Origin: JAYZBC01 sp036339375
GTDB lineage: Bacteria > Pseudomonadota > Alphaproteobacteria > MPNO01 > UBA2964
DNA: 64,000 nt
NCBI GenBank assembly: GCA_036339375.1
Contig: JAYZBC010000051.1
Span: 1 to 64,000, forward strand
Direction: 5' to 3'
Shown piece after piece: positions 17,433-25,561 of this stretch. Position 1 is the stretch's first letter, and each line of letters starts with the position of its first letter. The notes beneath the pieces are model-generated. The model searched no databases. It was not told where the DNA came from and saw nothing but the letters and a program-made list of their open reading frames with translations. The translations under genes were made by a program, and so were the position numbers.

Positions 17433-18191
17433 ATGGGACCATTAAATGAAAAAGTTGCTTTCATTACTGCAGCGGGAGGTGGAATTGCGAGCGCAATTGC
17501 ACGAAGATTTGCCGCGGAAGGTTGCACGGTAATTTGCGTGGATATTGAACAAAAGACCGTAAGTAAAACAGTTGCTGATATTGTGGAGGTTGGAGGCAAA
17601 GCTGTTGCAAAAATTTGCAACGTAGCAATTCAAGAGGAAGTAAAAAAAACGTTAGATGGTGCGGCTTCAGAATTTGGTAGGTTGGATATTGTAGTCAATG
17701 CAGCTGCCACTTCCGAGCCCCTCCATACTGTAGAAAATATGCCGCTTGATGTCTGGAAAAATGTTTTAGACGTCAATCTGACCGGGATGTTTTTGGTGGC
17801 TAAACATGCAATCCCTCATATGAAAATTACGGGAGGGGGACGATTTATTAATATTTCTTCGACCTTCGGGCATATCGCCTGGCCACAACGCCCTGCTTAT
17901 ATGGCCACCAAGGGCGCCGTTCGACAGTTAACGAAATCTATAGCTCTTGATTTTGCGAGTGATAATATACGCGCCAATAGTATCCTTCCTGGTGCTATTG
18001 AAACCAATAGGCTTTTGGAAAGAACACCAACAATGGAGCAAGTAAGAGAGAGAATGGTCCCCAAACACCCCATTGGCCGTTTGGGGCAACCAGAAGATAT
18101 TGCCAATGCCGCGTTTTTTTTGGCAAGCGAACAATCAAGCTTTATGACCGGCTCCGATTTATTTGTGGATGGTGGATTTACAATGGTTTAA
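17433..18191 (+). CDS. SDR family oxidoreductase (tandem copy 1 of 3)
   Basis: A 252-residue short-chain dehydrogenase. The catalytic triad is visible as Ser in NISSTFG and YMATK (Tyr-x-x-x-Lys); an Asp after beta-2 (VICVDIEQ) suggests NAD rather than NADP. The cofactor loop is unusual: FITAAGGGIAS replaces the standard TGxxxGxG, with Ala at the first and third glycine positions, and NAAA replaces NNAG. The same departures occur in the next two genes, which are exactly the same length, so the three arose by tandem duplication. Likely reaction: NAD-dependent alcohol/ketone oxidoreduction. The ATG follows GGGG. Confidence 0.88.
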   Translation: MGPLNEKVAFITAAGGGIASAIARRFAAEGCTVICVDIEQKTVSKTVADIVEVGGKAVAKICNVAIQEEVKKTLDGAASEFGRLDIVVNAAATSEPLHTVENMPLDVWKNVLDVNLTGMFLVAKHAIPHMKITGGGRFINISSTFGHIAWPQRPAYMATKGAVRQLTKSIALDFASDNIRANSILPGAIETNRLLERTPTMEQVRERMVPKHPIGRLGQPEDIANAAFFLASEQSSFMTGSDLFVDGGFTMV

Positions 18192-18212
18192 AAAACAAGA
18201 TTTGGAGAAAAA

Positions 18213-18971
18213 ATGGGACAACTCGATGGAAAAGTAGCCTTTATTACAGCCGCTGGAGGAGCTATCGCCGGAGCTACCGCTAGGTTATTTTCAAAAGAAG
18301 GAGCCGCCGTGTGTTGCATAGACATTTTAGAAAGAAATGTCAAAGAAACTGCTAACGATATCAATGAAGGTGGAGGAAATTCGATAGCGCTTGTCTGTGA
18401 TGTCACTGATGACAAAGCTGTTGCAGACGCAGTAGAGAAAACCGTTAAAGAGTTTGGAAAACTTGATGTGTGTTTTAATGCTGCAGCCTATTCGGAAAAG
18501 AGACACAGGTTAGCCGAAATGCCTCTCGAAATGTGGAAAAATGTTATCGACGTTAATTTAACGGGCATGTTCATAGTAGCACGCAACGTGATACCAAAAA
18601 TGCAATCAACTGGTGGAGGATCAATTATCAACGTGTCTTCCATTTACGGACTCGTGGGTGCCAAAGAACGTCCCGCGTATTGCGCTGCAAAAGGGGGAGT
18701 CCGGATGCTCTCTAAGTCGATTGCCGTCGATTACGCTGCCGATAACATCCGTGCAAATTCCATCATGCCTGGGCCGATAGAAACGCCAAGACTTCTCGCA
18801 CGAAATCCTTCCATTGAAGCAGTAATTGAACGGCACGGCCCTCGCCTTCACCAAAAAAGACTCGGTAAACCAGAAGAGATTGCTCAAACCGCCTTATTTC
18901 TTGCTAGCGATGAGTCAAGCTTTACATCCGGTGCAGATATGGTTGTTGATGCCGCATATACGGCATTCTGA
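18213..18971 (+). CDS. SDR family oxidoreductase (tandem copy 2 of 3)
   Basis: A 252-residue SDR. The cofactor loop reads FITAAGGAIAG: all three glycines of TGxxxGxG are Ala, though two Gly remain between them. Ser in NVSSIYG and YCAAK form the catalytic set; CCIDIL gives the acidic residue typical of NAD preference. It is 21 bases after copy 1, with a GGAG site, in the same operon. Sequence similarity to copies 1 and 3 runs the whole length. Consecutive enzymes of one pathway or subunits of a mixed tetramer are both possible. Confidence 0.88.
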   Translation: MGQLDGKVAFITAAGGAIAGATARLFSKEGAAVCCIDILERNVKETANDINEGGGNSIALVCDVTDDKAVADAVEKTVKEFGKLDVCFNAAAYSEKRHRLAEMPLEMWKNVIDVNLTGMFIVARNVIPKMQSTGGGSIINVSSIYGLVGAKERPAYCAAKGGVRMLSKSIAVDYAADNIRANSIMPGPIETPRLLARNPSIEAVIERHGPRLHQKRLGKPEEIAQTALFLASDESSFTSGADMVVDAAYTAF

Positions 18972-18984
18972 TAGGGAGAATTAA

Positions 18985-19743
18985 ATGGGCCGATTAAATA
19001 AAAAGGTTGCGTTTGTAACGGCATCTGGTGGTGCAATTGCGGGAGCAACTGCGCGTTTGTTTGGATTAGAGGGTGCCGCTGTTGCTTGCGTGGACATAGC
19101 AGAGGAAAATGTAAAAAAAACTGCCGAAGATATTGAAAACAATGGTGGAAAGGCCATTTCCATTAAATGTGACGTTACGAATGAAGAAGCAGTCCAGAAT
19201 GCCTTAAAAAAAACTGTCTCTGTCTTTGGAAAATTGGATGTGGTGTTTAATGCCGCAGCTTATCCCGACCCGCTACTACCTGCCCATGAATTAGATGTTG
19301 AGGTTTGGCGCAAAACTTTTGATGTCAATGTCACAGGAATGTTTATTGTGACCAAATATGCTATCCCGTTTATGAAAGCTGCGGGTGGTGGTTCGTTTAT
19401 CAATGTTTCATCAATTTATGGTGCACGTTCGGCTCGAAAACGCCCCGCTTATTGTTCTTCTAAAGGCGCTGTCCGTATGCTTTCGAAGTCAGTAGCAGTA
19501 GACTACGCGTTAGATAATATTCGCGCTAATTCTATCTTACCGGGTCCGATAGAAACCCCGCGCCTTTTAATTGCCAATTCTAATATGCAAGATGTCATTG
19601 AACGTCATCGACCGCATCTCCCTGCAGCACGCCTCGGACAACCTGAAGAAATAGCGAAAACGGCACTATTTTTAGCAAGCGATGCCTCAAGTTTTATGTC
19701 AGGGAACGATTGTTTTGTAGATGGAGCTTATAACGCCATTTAA
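18985..19743 (+). CDS. SDR family oxidoreductase (tandem copy 3 of 3)
   Basis: A 252-residue SDR with the cofactor loop FVTASGGAIAG, again Ala at all three canonical glycine positions. The catalytic Ser lies in NVSSIYGA and Tyr/Lys in YCSSK; ACVDIAEE carries the NAD-type Asp. GGGAG precedes the ATG, 13 bases after copy 2. It looks closer to copy 2 than to copy 1 in the segments I compared (NVSSIYG, YCxxKG), suggesting a second, later duplication. The substrate is unknown; a beta-hydroxyacyl or cyclic alcohol substrate would fit the neighbourhood. Confidence 0.88.
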   Translation: MGRLNKKVAFVTASGGAIAGATARLFGLEGAAVACVDIAEENVKKTAEDIENNGGKAISIKCDVTNEEAVQNALKKTVSVFGKLDVVFNAAAYPDPLLPAHELDVEVWRKTFDVNVTGMFIVTKYAIPFMKAAGGGSFINVSSIYGARSARKRPAYCSSKGAVRMLSKSVAVDYALDNIRANSILPGPIETPRLLIANSNMQDVIERHRPHLPAARLGQPEEIAKTALFLASDASSFMSGNDCFVDGAYNAI

Positions 19744-19768
19744 AAAAATGGATAACAAGGAAAGATAA

Positions 19769-20743
19769 ATGATCCAAACGCCAATTTGCGAATTACTTGA
19801 CATTGAACATCCCATCGCAATTGGCGGTATGGGTTCAGTTTTTTCACCCGATTTGGTTGCATCCGTCTCTAATGCTGGCGGTTTAGGAGCTTTAGGTTGT
19901 CACAATCTTAGTACAACACAAATAAATGATGCAGTCACAACCATCCGTACTCTTACCAAAAATGTTTTTGCCCTCAATTTTTTAATTTTCGACATAGTGG
20001 AAGAATGTTTTGAAACTGCCTTAGAGAAAAAACCCGCGATCATCGCCTTTGCATGGCCGTATGCGCATCAAAACATAGGATCCTACATAGACCGCGCCCA
20101 TAACGCCGGGTGCAAAGTAACGTTTATGGTAAATGGAGTCCCGGAAGCTATCAAAGCTGCCAAAGCTGGAGCTGACGTAATAATTGCACAAGGTACCGAG
20201 GGAGGTGGCCATGTTGGGTGGATAAGCACAATGTGTCTAGTCCCAATGGTCGTAGACGCGGTAGCACCCATCCCAGTCCTTGCCGCCGGTGGTTTCGCAG
20301 ATGGACGTGGCTTGGCCGCAGCTCTTTCTCTGGGCGCAGACGGTGTCTTAATGGGAACCAGATTTTTAGCTAGCGAAGAATCACCTCTCCATAAAAACTT
20401 TAAACAAGCTATTCTGGACACAGATGGACATAACACACTGCTTACCGAAATTCCTGACCTCGCTGCAGGTAAAGTATGGCCGGGCGCAATGTCACGTGCA
20501 TACCGAAACCAATTTATTGAACGATGGGCTGGCCGCGAATTTGAAATACGTCAAAAACGCGAAGAGATTTTTGAAACTGTAAAAGGGGCCCGGCTCGCCG
20601 GTAATATTGATGAAGCCCCACTCTCTATGGGGCAAGATTCCGGCTTAATTAACGACATACCCAGTGCCAGCAAAATTGTAAAACGCGTAGCAGAGGAAGC
20701 AGAACAAATCATGGGGTCTGTATTACCCAGATTTTTAAAATGA
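19769..20743 (+). CDS. Nitronate monooxygenase/NPD-family FMN enzyme
   Basis: A 324-residue FMN-dependent TIM-barrel protein of the 2-nitropropane dioxygenase family. It opens with TPICELLDIEHPIAIGGMG, has the catalytic-His segment AQGTEGGGHVG near residue 145, and FMN phosphate-binding stretches PVLAAGGFADGRG and GADGVLMGTRFL. Members oxidise alkyl nitronates, reduce enoyl-ACP (FabK) or act as enoyl-type reductases of unknown substrate. It is the last gene of the VOC-SDR operon, 25 bases after the third SDR, behind AGGA. The company of three SDRs favours a reductase or oxidase in a catabolic route rather than nitroalkane detoxification, but this is inference. Confidence 0.85.
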   Translation: MIQTPICELLDIEHPIAIGGMGSVFSPDLVASVSNAGGLGALGCHNLSTTQINDAVTTIRTLTKNVFALNFLIFDIVEECFETALEKKPAIIAFAWPYAHQNIGSYIDRAHNAGCKVTFMVNGVPEAIKAAKAGADVIIAQGTEGGGHVGWISTMCLVPMVVDAVAPIPVLAAGGFADGRGLAAALSLGADGVLMGTRFLASEESPLHKNFKQAILDTDGHNTLLTEIPDLAAGKVWPGAMSRAYRNQFIERWAGREFEIRQKREEIFETVKGARLAGNIDEAPLSMGQDSGLINDIPSASKIVKRVAEEAEQIMGSVLPRFLK

Positions 20744-20800
20744 AGGATAAACCAAGTTGGGCAGTTTGCGACTTAGTGATTGTTAACGTTGAAACAAAAT

Positions 20801-21774
20801 TTAACCGTCAAGTGGGTCGGCTGTTCCACCAACCAATTGAGGCCAGTCTCCTTCAGCTACTGGAATGCCAGTTTCATCTCGACGTACCATCCATGGCCTT
20901 GAAGCATTCTCCGGAATAGTATTGTGATTTAGCGTCTTCCAGTTGGAGCTTATAAAATCGGGTTCGACCCCTGTCTCCGCCAAACCCCCAGCTGGATCCC
21001 AAAAATACCAGAACCAGCCTGATCCAAAGTAATGTCGGCCTGGACCGAGCTGACTTTTCCACCCCTTTTTCTTCATATTGGTTACACAACGTAGAACCTC
21101 ATCGAAGTCCTGCACTTCAATATACCATGTGTTGAAAACCAAAATTGTTGTCTCTGTTTTCGAGAAATAAATTGTGATGGTCATTAGATGCTCCGCACCG
21201 CATAAAAATTTTGACCCTTTTATGGACTCTGTCAGCCTAAAACCGCGCCTTTCCAAATCGAAATTTGCGTATTTTTGCGTATTACCTGGAGCCCAATAAA
21301 CAACGTGAAACATGCGCTGTTGAATTACTTTTTTTCGTGCAAAAACGTCAGCCCTTTTATTCACTCTGGAGCCATTTCCAACGGTATTAGAGTTTGGGAA
21401 CACTAATGGTTTAATTTCTCGAGAGGTTATTCCGAACCCGATACGATAACCAAGATCATCAAAACTATGTAAACCACCCTCAACATCAACAGTCACTTCC
21501 CTATCTTTGGAAAGTTCTGTGCCAATTAATTCCAGGGTATCCCTATCTTGCACGCCTCAAATTACTTCACGTGCAGTTGGGCCAATAACAGAAGCTGGTG
21601 GAAGAGTTGTATCACTGGATCCAAAAATTGGGCTGTTGTATTATCGGGGAGTTTAAATTTGGCGCCTGAATTTCCTTTTTCAACTAACTCAAGGCCCCAG
21701 TCTTCTTGAAATCTGATCGCCTTTTTTATGTCATCGGCACCATAAATTACCGATTCTTAACCGATAATATTCAT
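20801..21774 (-). pseudogene. Decayed VOC-family ring-cleavage-dioxygenase-like gene
   Basis: An intact gene of about 320 codons has been broken. From the ATG at 21774, which has a good GGGG site, the reading is MNIIG, stop (TAA), then ESVIYGADDIKKAIRF and so on. At the A-run 21623-21627 (T-run in the gene) the frame shifts by one base; the next frame continues FGSSDTTLPPASVIGPTAREVI, stop (TGA where Trp is expected), then GVQDRDTLELIG to the end at 20801. The last 250 codons are open and contain GPGRHYFGSGWFWYF and WDPAGGLAE, the second VOC domain of dioxygenase-like proteins. The three lesions lie in the first third. The gene starts 12 bases after the enolase-superfamily gene and was cotranscribed with it. 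Confidence 0.8.
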
Positions 21775-21786
21775 TTTTTATCCCCT

Positions 21787-22944
21787 TTAGGTGTTGCGGT
21801 ACTTTTTGACTTTTTCTTCATCCACCTCGATACCAAATCCTGGACCCTCAGGTACAACAATGCATCCGTCTACCATTTGAAAGGCCTCTGAAATCAAATC
21901 ATCATTATAATAAATTCCGCCCACCTTCTCATTTTGTACTTCAGCCGGTGTTGATACCGGCACAACACATGACAATGTTACCGGTATCGCTGCAGCCGCT
22001 AAATGTATGTTGGCAAGATTTCCAACACCTGTTTCGACGGAACCGTTAACATTGCATAAGAATTTAGCTGCACGCGCAGTAGCTGCCACCTCCATGGCCC
22101 CATAAAGTCCCCCCGGTTTGGTTGTATAAATAGAAACAATGTCAGCAGCTCGTCTTTCAAAAATTTCCAAAACATCTCTCGGTAACCAGGCACTTTCATC
22201 GGCCATAACAGGTGTTTCTAAATTTTGAGTAACCTCAGCCATTCTATCTATGCCCTCTACAGGTTGCTCAGCATATTTCAAACCAAAAGGCTCCATTTTT
22301 CTAAGGATCTGAATTGCGTCTCGGGGAGTTGGGTATCCGCAATTTGCGTCAACACAAAGATCAATGCCCTCACCTACCGCCCTCCTAATTTGGCTAACGA
22401 TCTCAATATCACGCTTTGGGTCAACTCCTACTTTGATCTTAATGGTATGAAAACCTTCCCCGACAACCTTTTTGCATTCCTCTACCGCGTCCTGAATATC
22501 CAAAAGTCCTATTGAATGGGTAACAGGCACACGGTCCCTCACCTTACCACCCAACAGCTGCCAAACGGGCATGCCCAAAGTTCGCCCCGCCAAATCATAA
22601 GCGGCTATATCAAGTGCGGCTTTTGCATAAGGATAACCTTTTACGGCAGCATCCATACGCTGATGCAAGTCGGCAATATTTCCGACCTCACAACCCTTTA
22701 CCGCTGGTGCCAAGTAATTCTCCACAACAAACTTGGTTGTACCCGGGGATTCACCAAAATAACGGCCATAATCTCCACCCCAGTCTTTCAGGGCTGGAGC
22801 CTCTCCCCACCCCACGGCGTGGGTATCACTTTCCATACGGGCCAGTATGTAGCCACCGATTGATTCGGTTAAGCCTGTCCATTTGTGTTCGCGCCTTGTC
22901 GGCAAATTTACGTGAATTACCTCAATTTGTTTTATAGACGGCAT
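21787..22944 (-). CDS. Enolase-superfamily enzyme (mandelate racemase/muconate lactonizing type)
   Basis: A 385-residue enolase-superfamily protein with a complete muconate-lactonizing-type active site. The base pair K-x-K is in TIKIKVGVD (about 165-167); metal ligands are in LCVDANCGY (Asp), YAEQPVEG (Glu) and VMADESAW (Asp/Glu). The opposite-face lysine is in TTKPGGL (about 270). The family abstracts an alpha proton from a carboxylate, giving racemization, cycloisomerization or dehydration. It is cotranscribed with the decayed VOC gene downstream and divergent from the UbiD gene. Muconate cycloisomerase or dipeptide epimerase functions both fit; no catechol pathway genes are adjacent. Confidence 0.85.
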   Translation of the reverse strand: MPSIKQIEVIHVNLPTRREHKWTGLTESIGGYILARMESDTHAVGWGEAPALKDWGGDYGRYFGESPGTTKFVVENYLAPAVKGCEVGNIADLHQRMDAAVKGYPYAKAALDIAAYDLAGRTLGMPVWQLLGGKVRDRVPVTHSIGLLDIQDAVEECKKVVGEGFHTIKIKVGVDPKRDIEIVSQIRRAVGEGIDLCVDANCGYPTPRDAIQILRKMEPFGLKYAEQPVEGIDRMAEVTQNLETPVMADESAWLPRDVLEIFERRAADIVSIYTTKPGGLYGAMEVAATARAAKFLCNVNGSVETGVGNLANIHLAAAAIPVTLSCVVPVSTPAEVQNEKVGGIYYNDDLISEAFQMVDGCIVVPEGPGFGIEVDEEKVKKYRNT

Positions 22945-23022
22945 AAAATATCCTATTTATTGGTATAAATTTGGCTCATTATCACTAAAAACACCCAAAA
23001 TAGAACTAACCCTAAAACCCAT

Positions 23023-23044
23023 TTCAATTATAATTCGAATTGAA
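23023..23044. promoter_or_regulatory. Inverted repeat in divergent promoter region
   Basis: The arms TTCAATT and AATTGAA are separated by 8 bases, in the 177-base gap between the enolase-superfamily gene and the UbiD gene. The centre includes the palindrome AATTCGAATT. It is a candidate operator, but the surroundings are very AT-rich, so chance is possible. Confidence 0.3.
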
Positions 23045-23121
23045 TTTGAATTTTTCGCATTTAAATTCTAATGTGCAAAACATTTTTTACTAATCTTATA
23101 GAAAAGCAAGGAGAACTTTTA

Positions 23122-24630
23122 ATGGCCGACAATTCCACAGCTACAGCAAAACCAATCAGTAACATCCGCTGTGTCTTACCTTATAAAGATTTAAGGGAGT
23201 GGCTTGTAGAAGTGGAAAAATTAGGCGAGTTAGTGGTCACCAAAGGCCTTGATTCTCAAAAAGAAATTGGCATGGCTGCTGAAATGTTAATGCACCCAGA
23301 TGAGGCTCCTTGTGTGGTTTTTGATGAAATCCCAGGCTATGAAAAAGGGCATCGCGTCTTAGTCAATTTCTTTGCCGGCAAGCGAAAAAATATGACACTT
23401 GGGTTTCCAACTGATCTCAATAAACTTGAACTCTCCGAGGCTTATTATGAGCATCAATTAAAAGGTTTAGAGCCAATTCCCTATAAAATTGTTGAAGACG
23501 GCCCGGTCCTAGAGAATATTCAGGAGGGAGAGCAAGTGGACGTAAACCGTTTTCCGGCTCCGCTTTGGCATGAAGCTGACGGCGGGCGGTATTTGGGAAC
23601 GGGTTCTTATGACGTCACGATGGATCCGGACAACCATTCCCTAAATCTTGGTACCTATCGCGTTATGATCCACGACAAAAATCATGTCGGTTTTTACATT
23701 TCACCCGGAAAACATGGTCGAGTGCACCGGGACAAATGGTTTGCCAAAGGCAAGCCTATGCCGGCCGTTGTGATTATTGGCGGGGACCCGATGACATTTT
23801 TGAACGGTTGTACAGAAATGCCTCCAGGTGTTTGCGAATATGACATTGTGGGAGCAATGCGCGGAAAGGCTCTTGAGGTCATTAAGGGGAAGCATACCGG
23901 AATTCCATTTCCAGCGGATGCGGAAATTGTGATTGAGGGATTTGTTGATCCTGACGATCAGCGAGACGAAGGCCCGTTTGGAGAGTGGACAGGATATTAT
24001 GGCTCCGACATGCGACCTGAACCAACGATGGAAATTAAAGCCATCTATCATAGAAATAATCCAATAATTCTTGGTTGTCCGCCGCAAAGACCACCCGATG
24101 AAATGTGTCGTTACAGAGCCGTTACACGTTCCGCGATGTTGCGCGACAATATTGTCAAAGCTGGTGTCCCCGATGTGACAGCTGCTTGGGCACACGAAGT
24201 AGGCAATGGTCGAATGTTAATCGGCGTTTCGATCAAACAACGCTACCCCGGACACGCCATGCAAACGGGACACGTGGCTGCAATGTGCCATGTTGGAGCA
24301 TACGCGGGTAAGTATGTTTACGTGGTTGACGATGACATTGATGTTTCAGACCTTGAAGAATTGACTTGGGCCATGATCACACGTTCAGATCCGGCAACAT
24401 CTATAGATATTATTCACAATGCCTGGTCAACACCCTTAGATCCACGGATTTCCCCGGAAGCTCGGAAAGCAGGAGATATGACGAATAGCCGGGCCATAAT
24501 TGATGCTTGTCGACCTTTCCACTGGAAAGATCAGTTTCCCGCTGTCAATGCACCAACTCCTGAAGAAGCCCGAATTGCAAAAGAAAGATTCGGTTATTTA
24601 TTAGAAGGGAAAAGTTCGCCGGAGGAATAA
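23122..24630 (+). CDS. UbiD-family prenylated-FMN decarboxylase
   Basis: A 502-residue member of the UbiD/Fdc family of reversible aromatic and alpha,beta-unsaturated acid decarboxylases that use prenylated FMN. The conserved Arg is in LGTYRVMIHD and the paired glutamates are in DEGPFGEWTGYYG (about 290-302), matching the E-R-E network of Fdc1. The segment PADAEIVIEGFVDP is also typical. The start at 23122 has AAGGAG eight bases upstream; the frame extends further but lacks such a site. No ubiX-like prenyltransferase is in this window, so the cofactor must come from elsewhere. A strong terminator follows at 24652. The likely role is ring decarboxylation of an imported aromatic acid. Confidence 0.88.
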   Translation: MADNSTATAKPISNIRCVLPYKDLREWLVEVEKLGELVVTKGLDSQKEIGMAAEMLMHPDEAPCVVFDEIPGYEKGHRVLVNFFAGKRKNMTLGFPTDLNKLELSEAYYEHQLKGLEPIPYKIVEDGPVLENIQEGEQVDVNRFPAPLWHEADGGRYLGTGSYDVTMDPDNHSLNLGTYRVMIHDKNHVGFYISPGKHGRVHRDKWFAKGKPMPAVVIIGGDPMTFLNGCTEMPPGVCEYDIVGAMRGKALEVIKGKHTGIPFPADAEIVIEGFVDPDDQRDEGPFGEWTGYYGSDMRPEPTMEIKAIYHRNNPIILGCPPQRPPDEMCRYRAVTRSAMLRDNIVKAGVPDVTAAWAHEVGNGRMLIGVSIKQRYPGHAMQTGHVAAMCHVGAYAGKYVYVVDDDIDVSDLEELTWAMITRSDPATSIDIIHNAWSTPLDPRISPEARKAGDMTNSRAIIDACRPFHWKDQFPAVNAPTPEEARIAKERFGYLLEGKSSPEE

Positions 24631-24651
24631 ATTCTTTAAAAAACCTTGGTA

Positions 24652-24690
24652 CTCTGTGGACTTTACAAAAGTCCACAGAGTTTTGTTTTT
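24652..24690 (+). terminator. Rho-independent terminator after the UbiD gene
   Basis: A perfect 13-base-pair stem (CTCTGTGGACTTT with its complement), a 3-base loop, then TTTTGTTTTT. It isolates the UbiD gene from the molybdenum hydroxylase genes that follow. Confidence 0.92.
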
Positions 24691-24718
24691 GGTTTTTTAC
24701 GTTAATGTATTGTTAGCC

Positions 24719-25561
24719 ATGTCACTTTATTTACAACCAGAAACAATAAAAGACGCTGTTGACGCTCTCTCAAAAACCGAATTAACAATTTTGGCGGGTG
24801 GCACAGATTTTTACCCTGCTCGCGTCGGCTTACCCCTTGATGACAATATAATTGACATTTCCCGGATACAGGAAATTAGGGGAATTACTGAATATAACGA
24901 TTGTTTTGAAATTGGAGCCTTAACACGCTGGTCCGAAGTCATTCAGTCACCCCTTCCCGATTATTTTGATGGATTGAAACTCTCCGCAAAAGAAATCGGC
25001 GGAATACAAATACAAAATGCGGGAACTGTTGTCGGAAATATTTGTAATGCATCGCCGGCAGCGGACGGCATTCCCCCGTTGCTTACTCTTAATGCCGAAA
25101 TTTTGCTCGCTTCAAAACGCGGCGAGCATGCGATGCCGATTTCCAAGTTTATTATGGGTAACCGGAAAATACGTCTTGCCAAGGACGAGATGGCGGTAGG
25201 TATAAGGATCTCAAAACCAATTCAGCCGGCGAAGTCAACGTTTTTAAAACTTGGGGCGCGCAAGTACCTCGTTATCTCCATCGTAATGGTTGCAGCTGTT
25301 TTAGAACGGGAGGGGAAAAACATCTGTGCGGCGCGGGTTGCCGTAGGCTCTTGTTCTTCTGTAGCTAAAAGAATGCATTTTTTGGAAAGAGCTCTAGCAG
25401 GAAAGCCGTTTTCACCAGGAATTTCTGCAACAGTTACCAAAGACCATTTAAATTTATTAGCACCGATTGATGATATCCGTGGAACTTCTGGCTACCGTAA
25501 TGATACGGCACTGACTCTCGTGCAACGTGCTTTAGAAACTTTGGTGGCACCCCATGACTAA
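24719..25561 (+). CDS. Molybdenum hydroxylase FAD-binding subunit (CoxM type)
   Basis: A 280-residue FAD subunit of a xanthine-dehydrogenase-family molybdenum hydroxylase. FAD contacts appear as LAGGTDFYPARVG near residue 25 and TVVGNICNASPAADG near residue 103. There is no extra cysteine insertion like that of the 4-hydroxybenzoyl-CoA reductase beta subunit. I place the start at the ATG at 24719; an upstream extension would begin inside the terminator hairpin. The Shine-Dalgarno site is weak. Its stop overlaps the next start by 8 bases, so the two subunits are translationally coupled. It passes electrons from the Fe-S clusters to an acceptor. Confidence 0.88.
   Translation: MSLYLQPETIKDAVDALSKTELTILAGGTDFYPARVGLPLDDNIIDISRIQEIRGITEYNDCFEIGALTRWSEVIQSPLPDYFDGLKLSAKEIGGIQIQNAGTVVGNICNASPAADGIPPLLTLNAEILLASKRGEHAMPISKFIMGNRKIRLAKDEMAVGIRISKPIQPAKSTFLKLGARKYLVISIVMVAAVLEREGKNICAARVAVGSCSSVAKRMHFLERALAGKPFSPGISATVTKDHLNLLAPIDDIRGTSGYRNDTALTLVQRALETLVAPHD

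Noticed and set aside
23701..24195. Open frame of 164 codons on the minus strand opposite the UbiD gene
   Set aside because: No recognisable motif, no ribosome site, and fully inside a well-supported gene; the same applies to other antisense frames such as 7554-8024, 11392-11775 and 20083-20436.
24656..24718. N-terminal extension of the FAD subunit from a GTG
   Set aside because: It starts inside the terminator hairpin and is not expected in the family; the ATG at 24719 is better.
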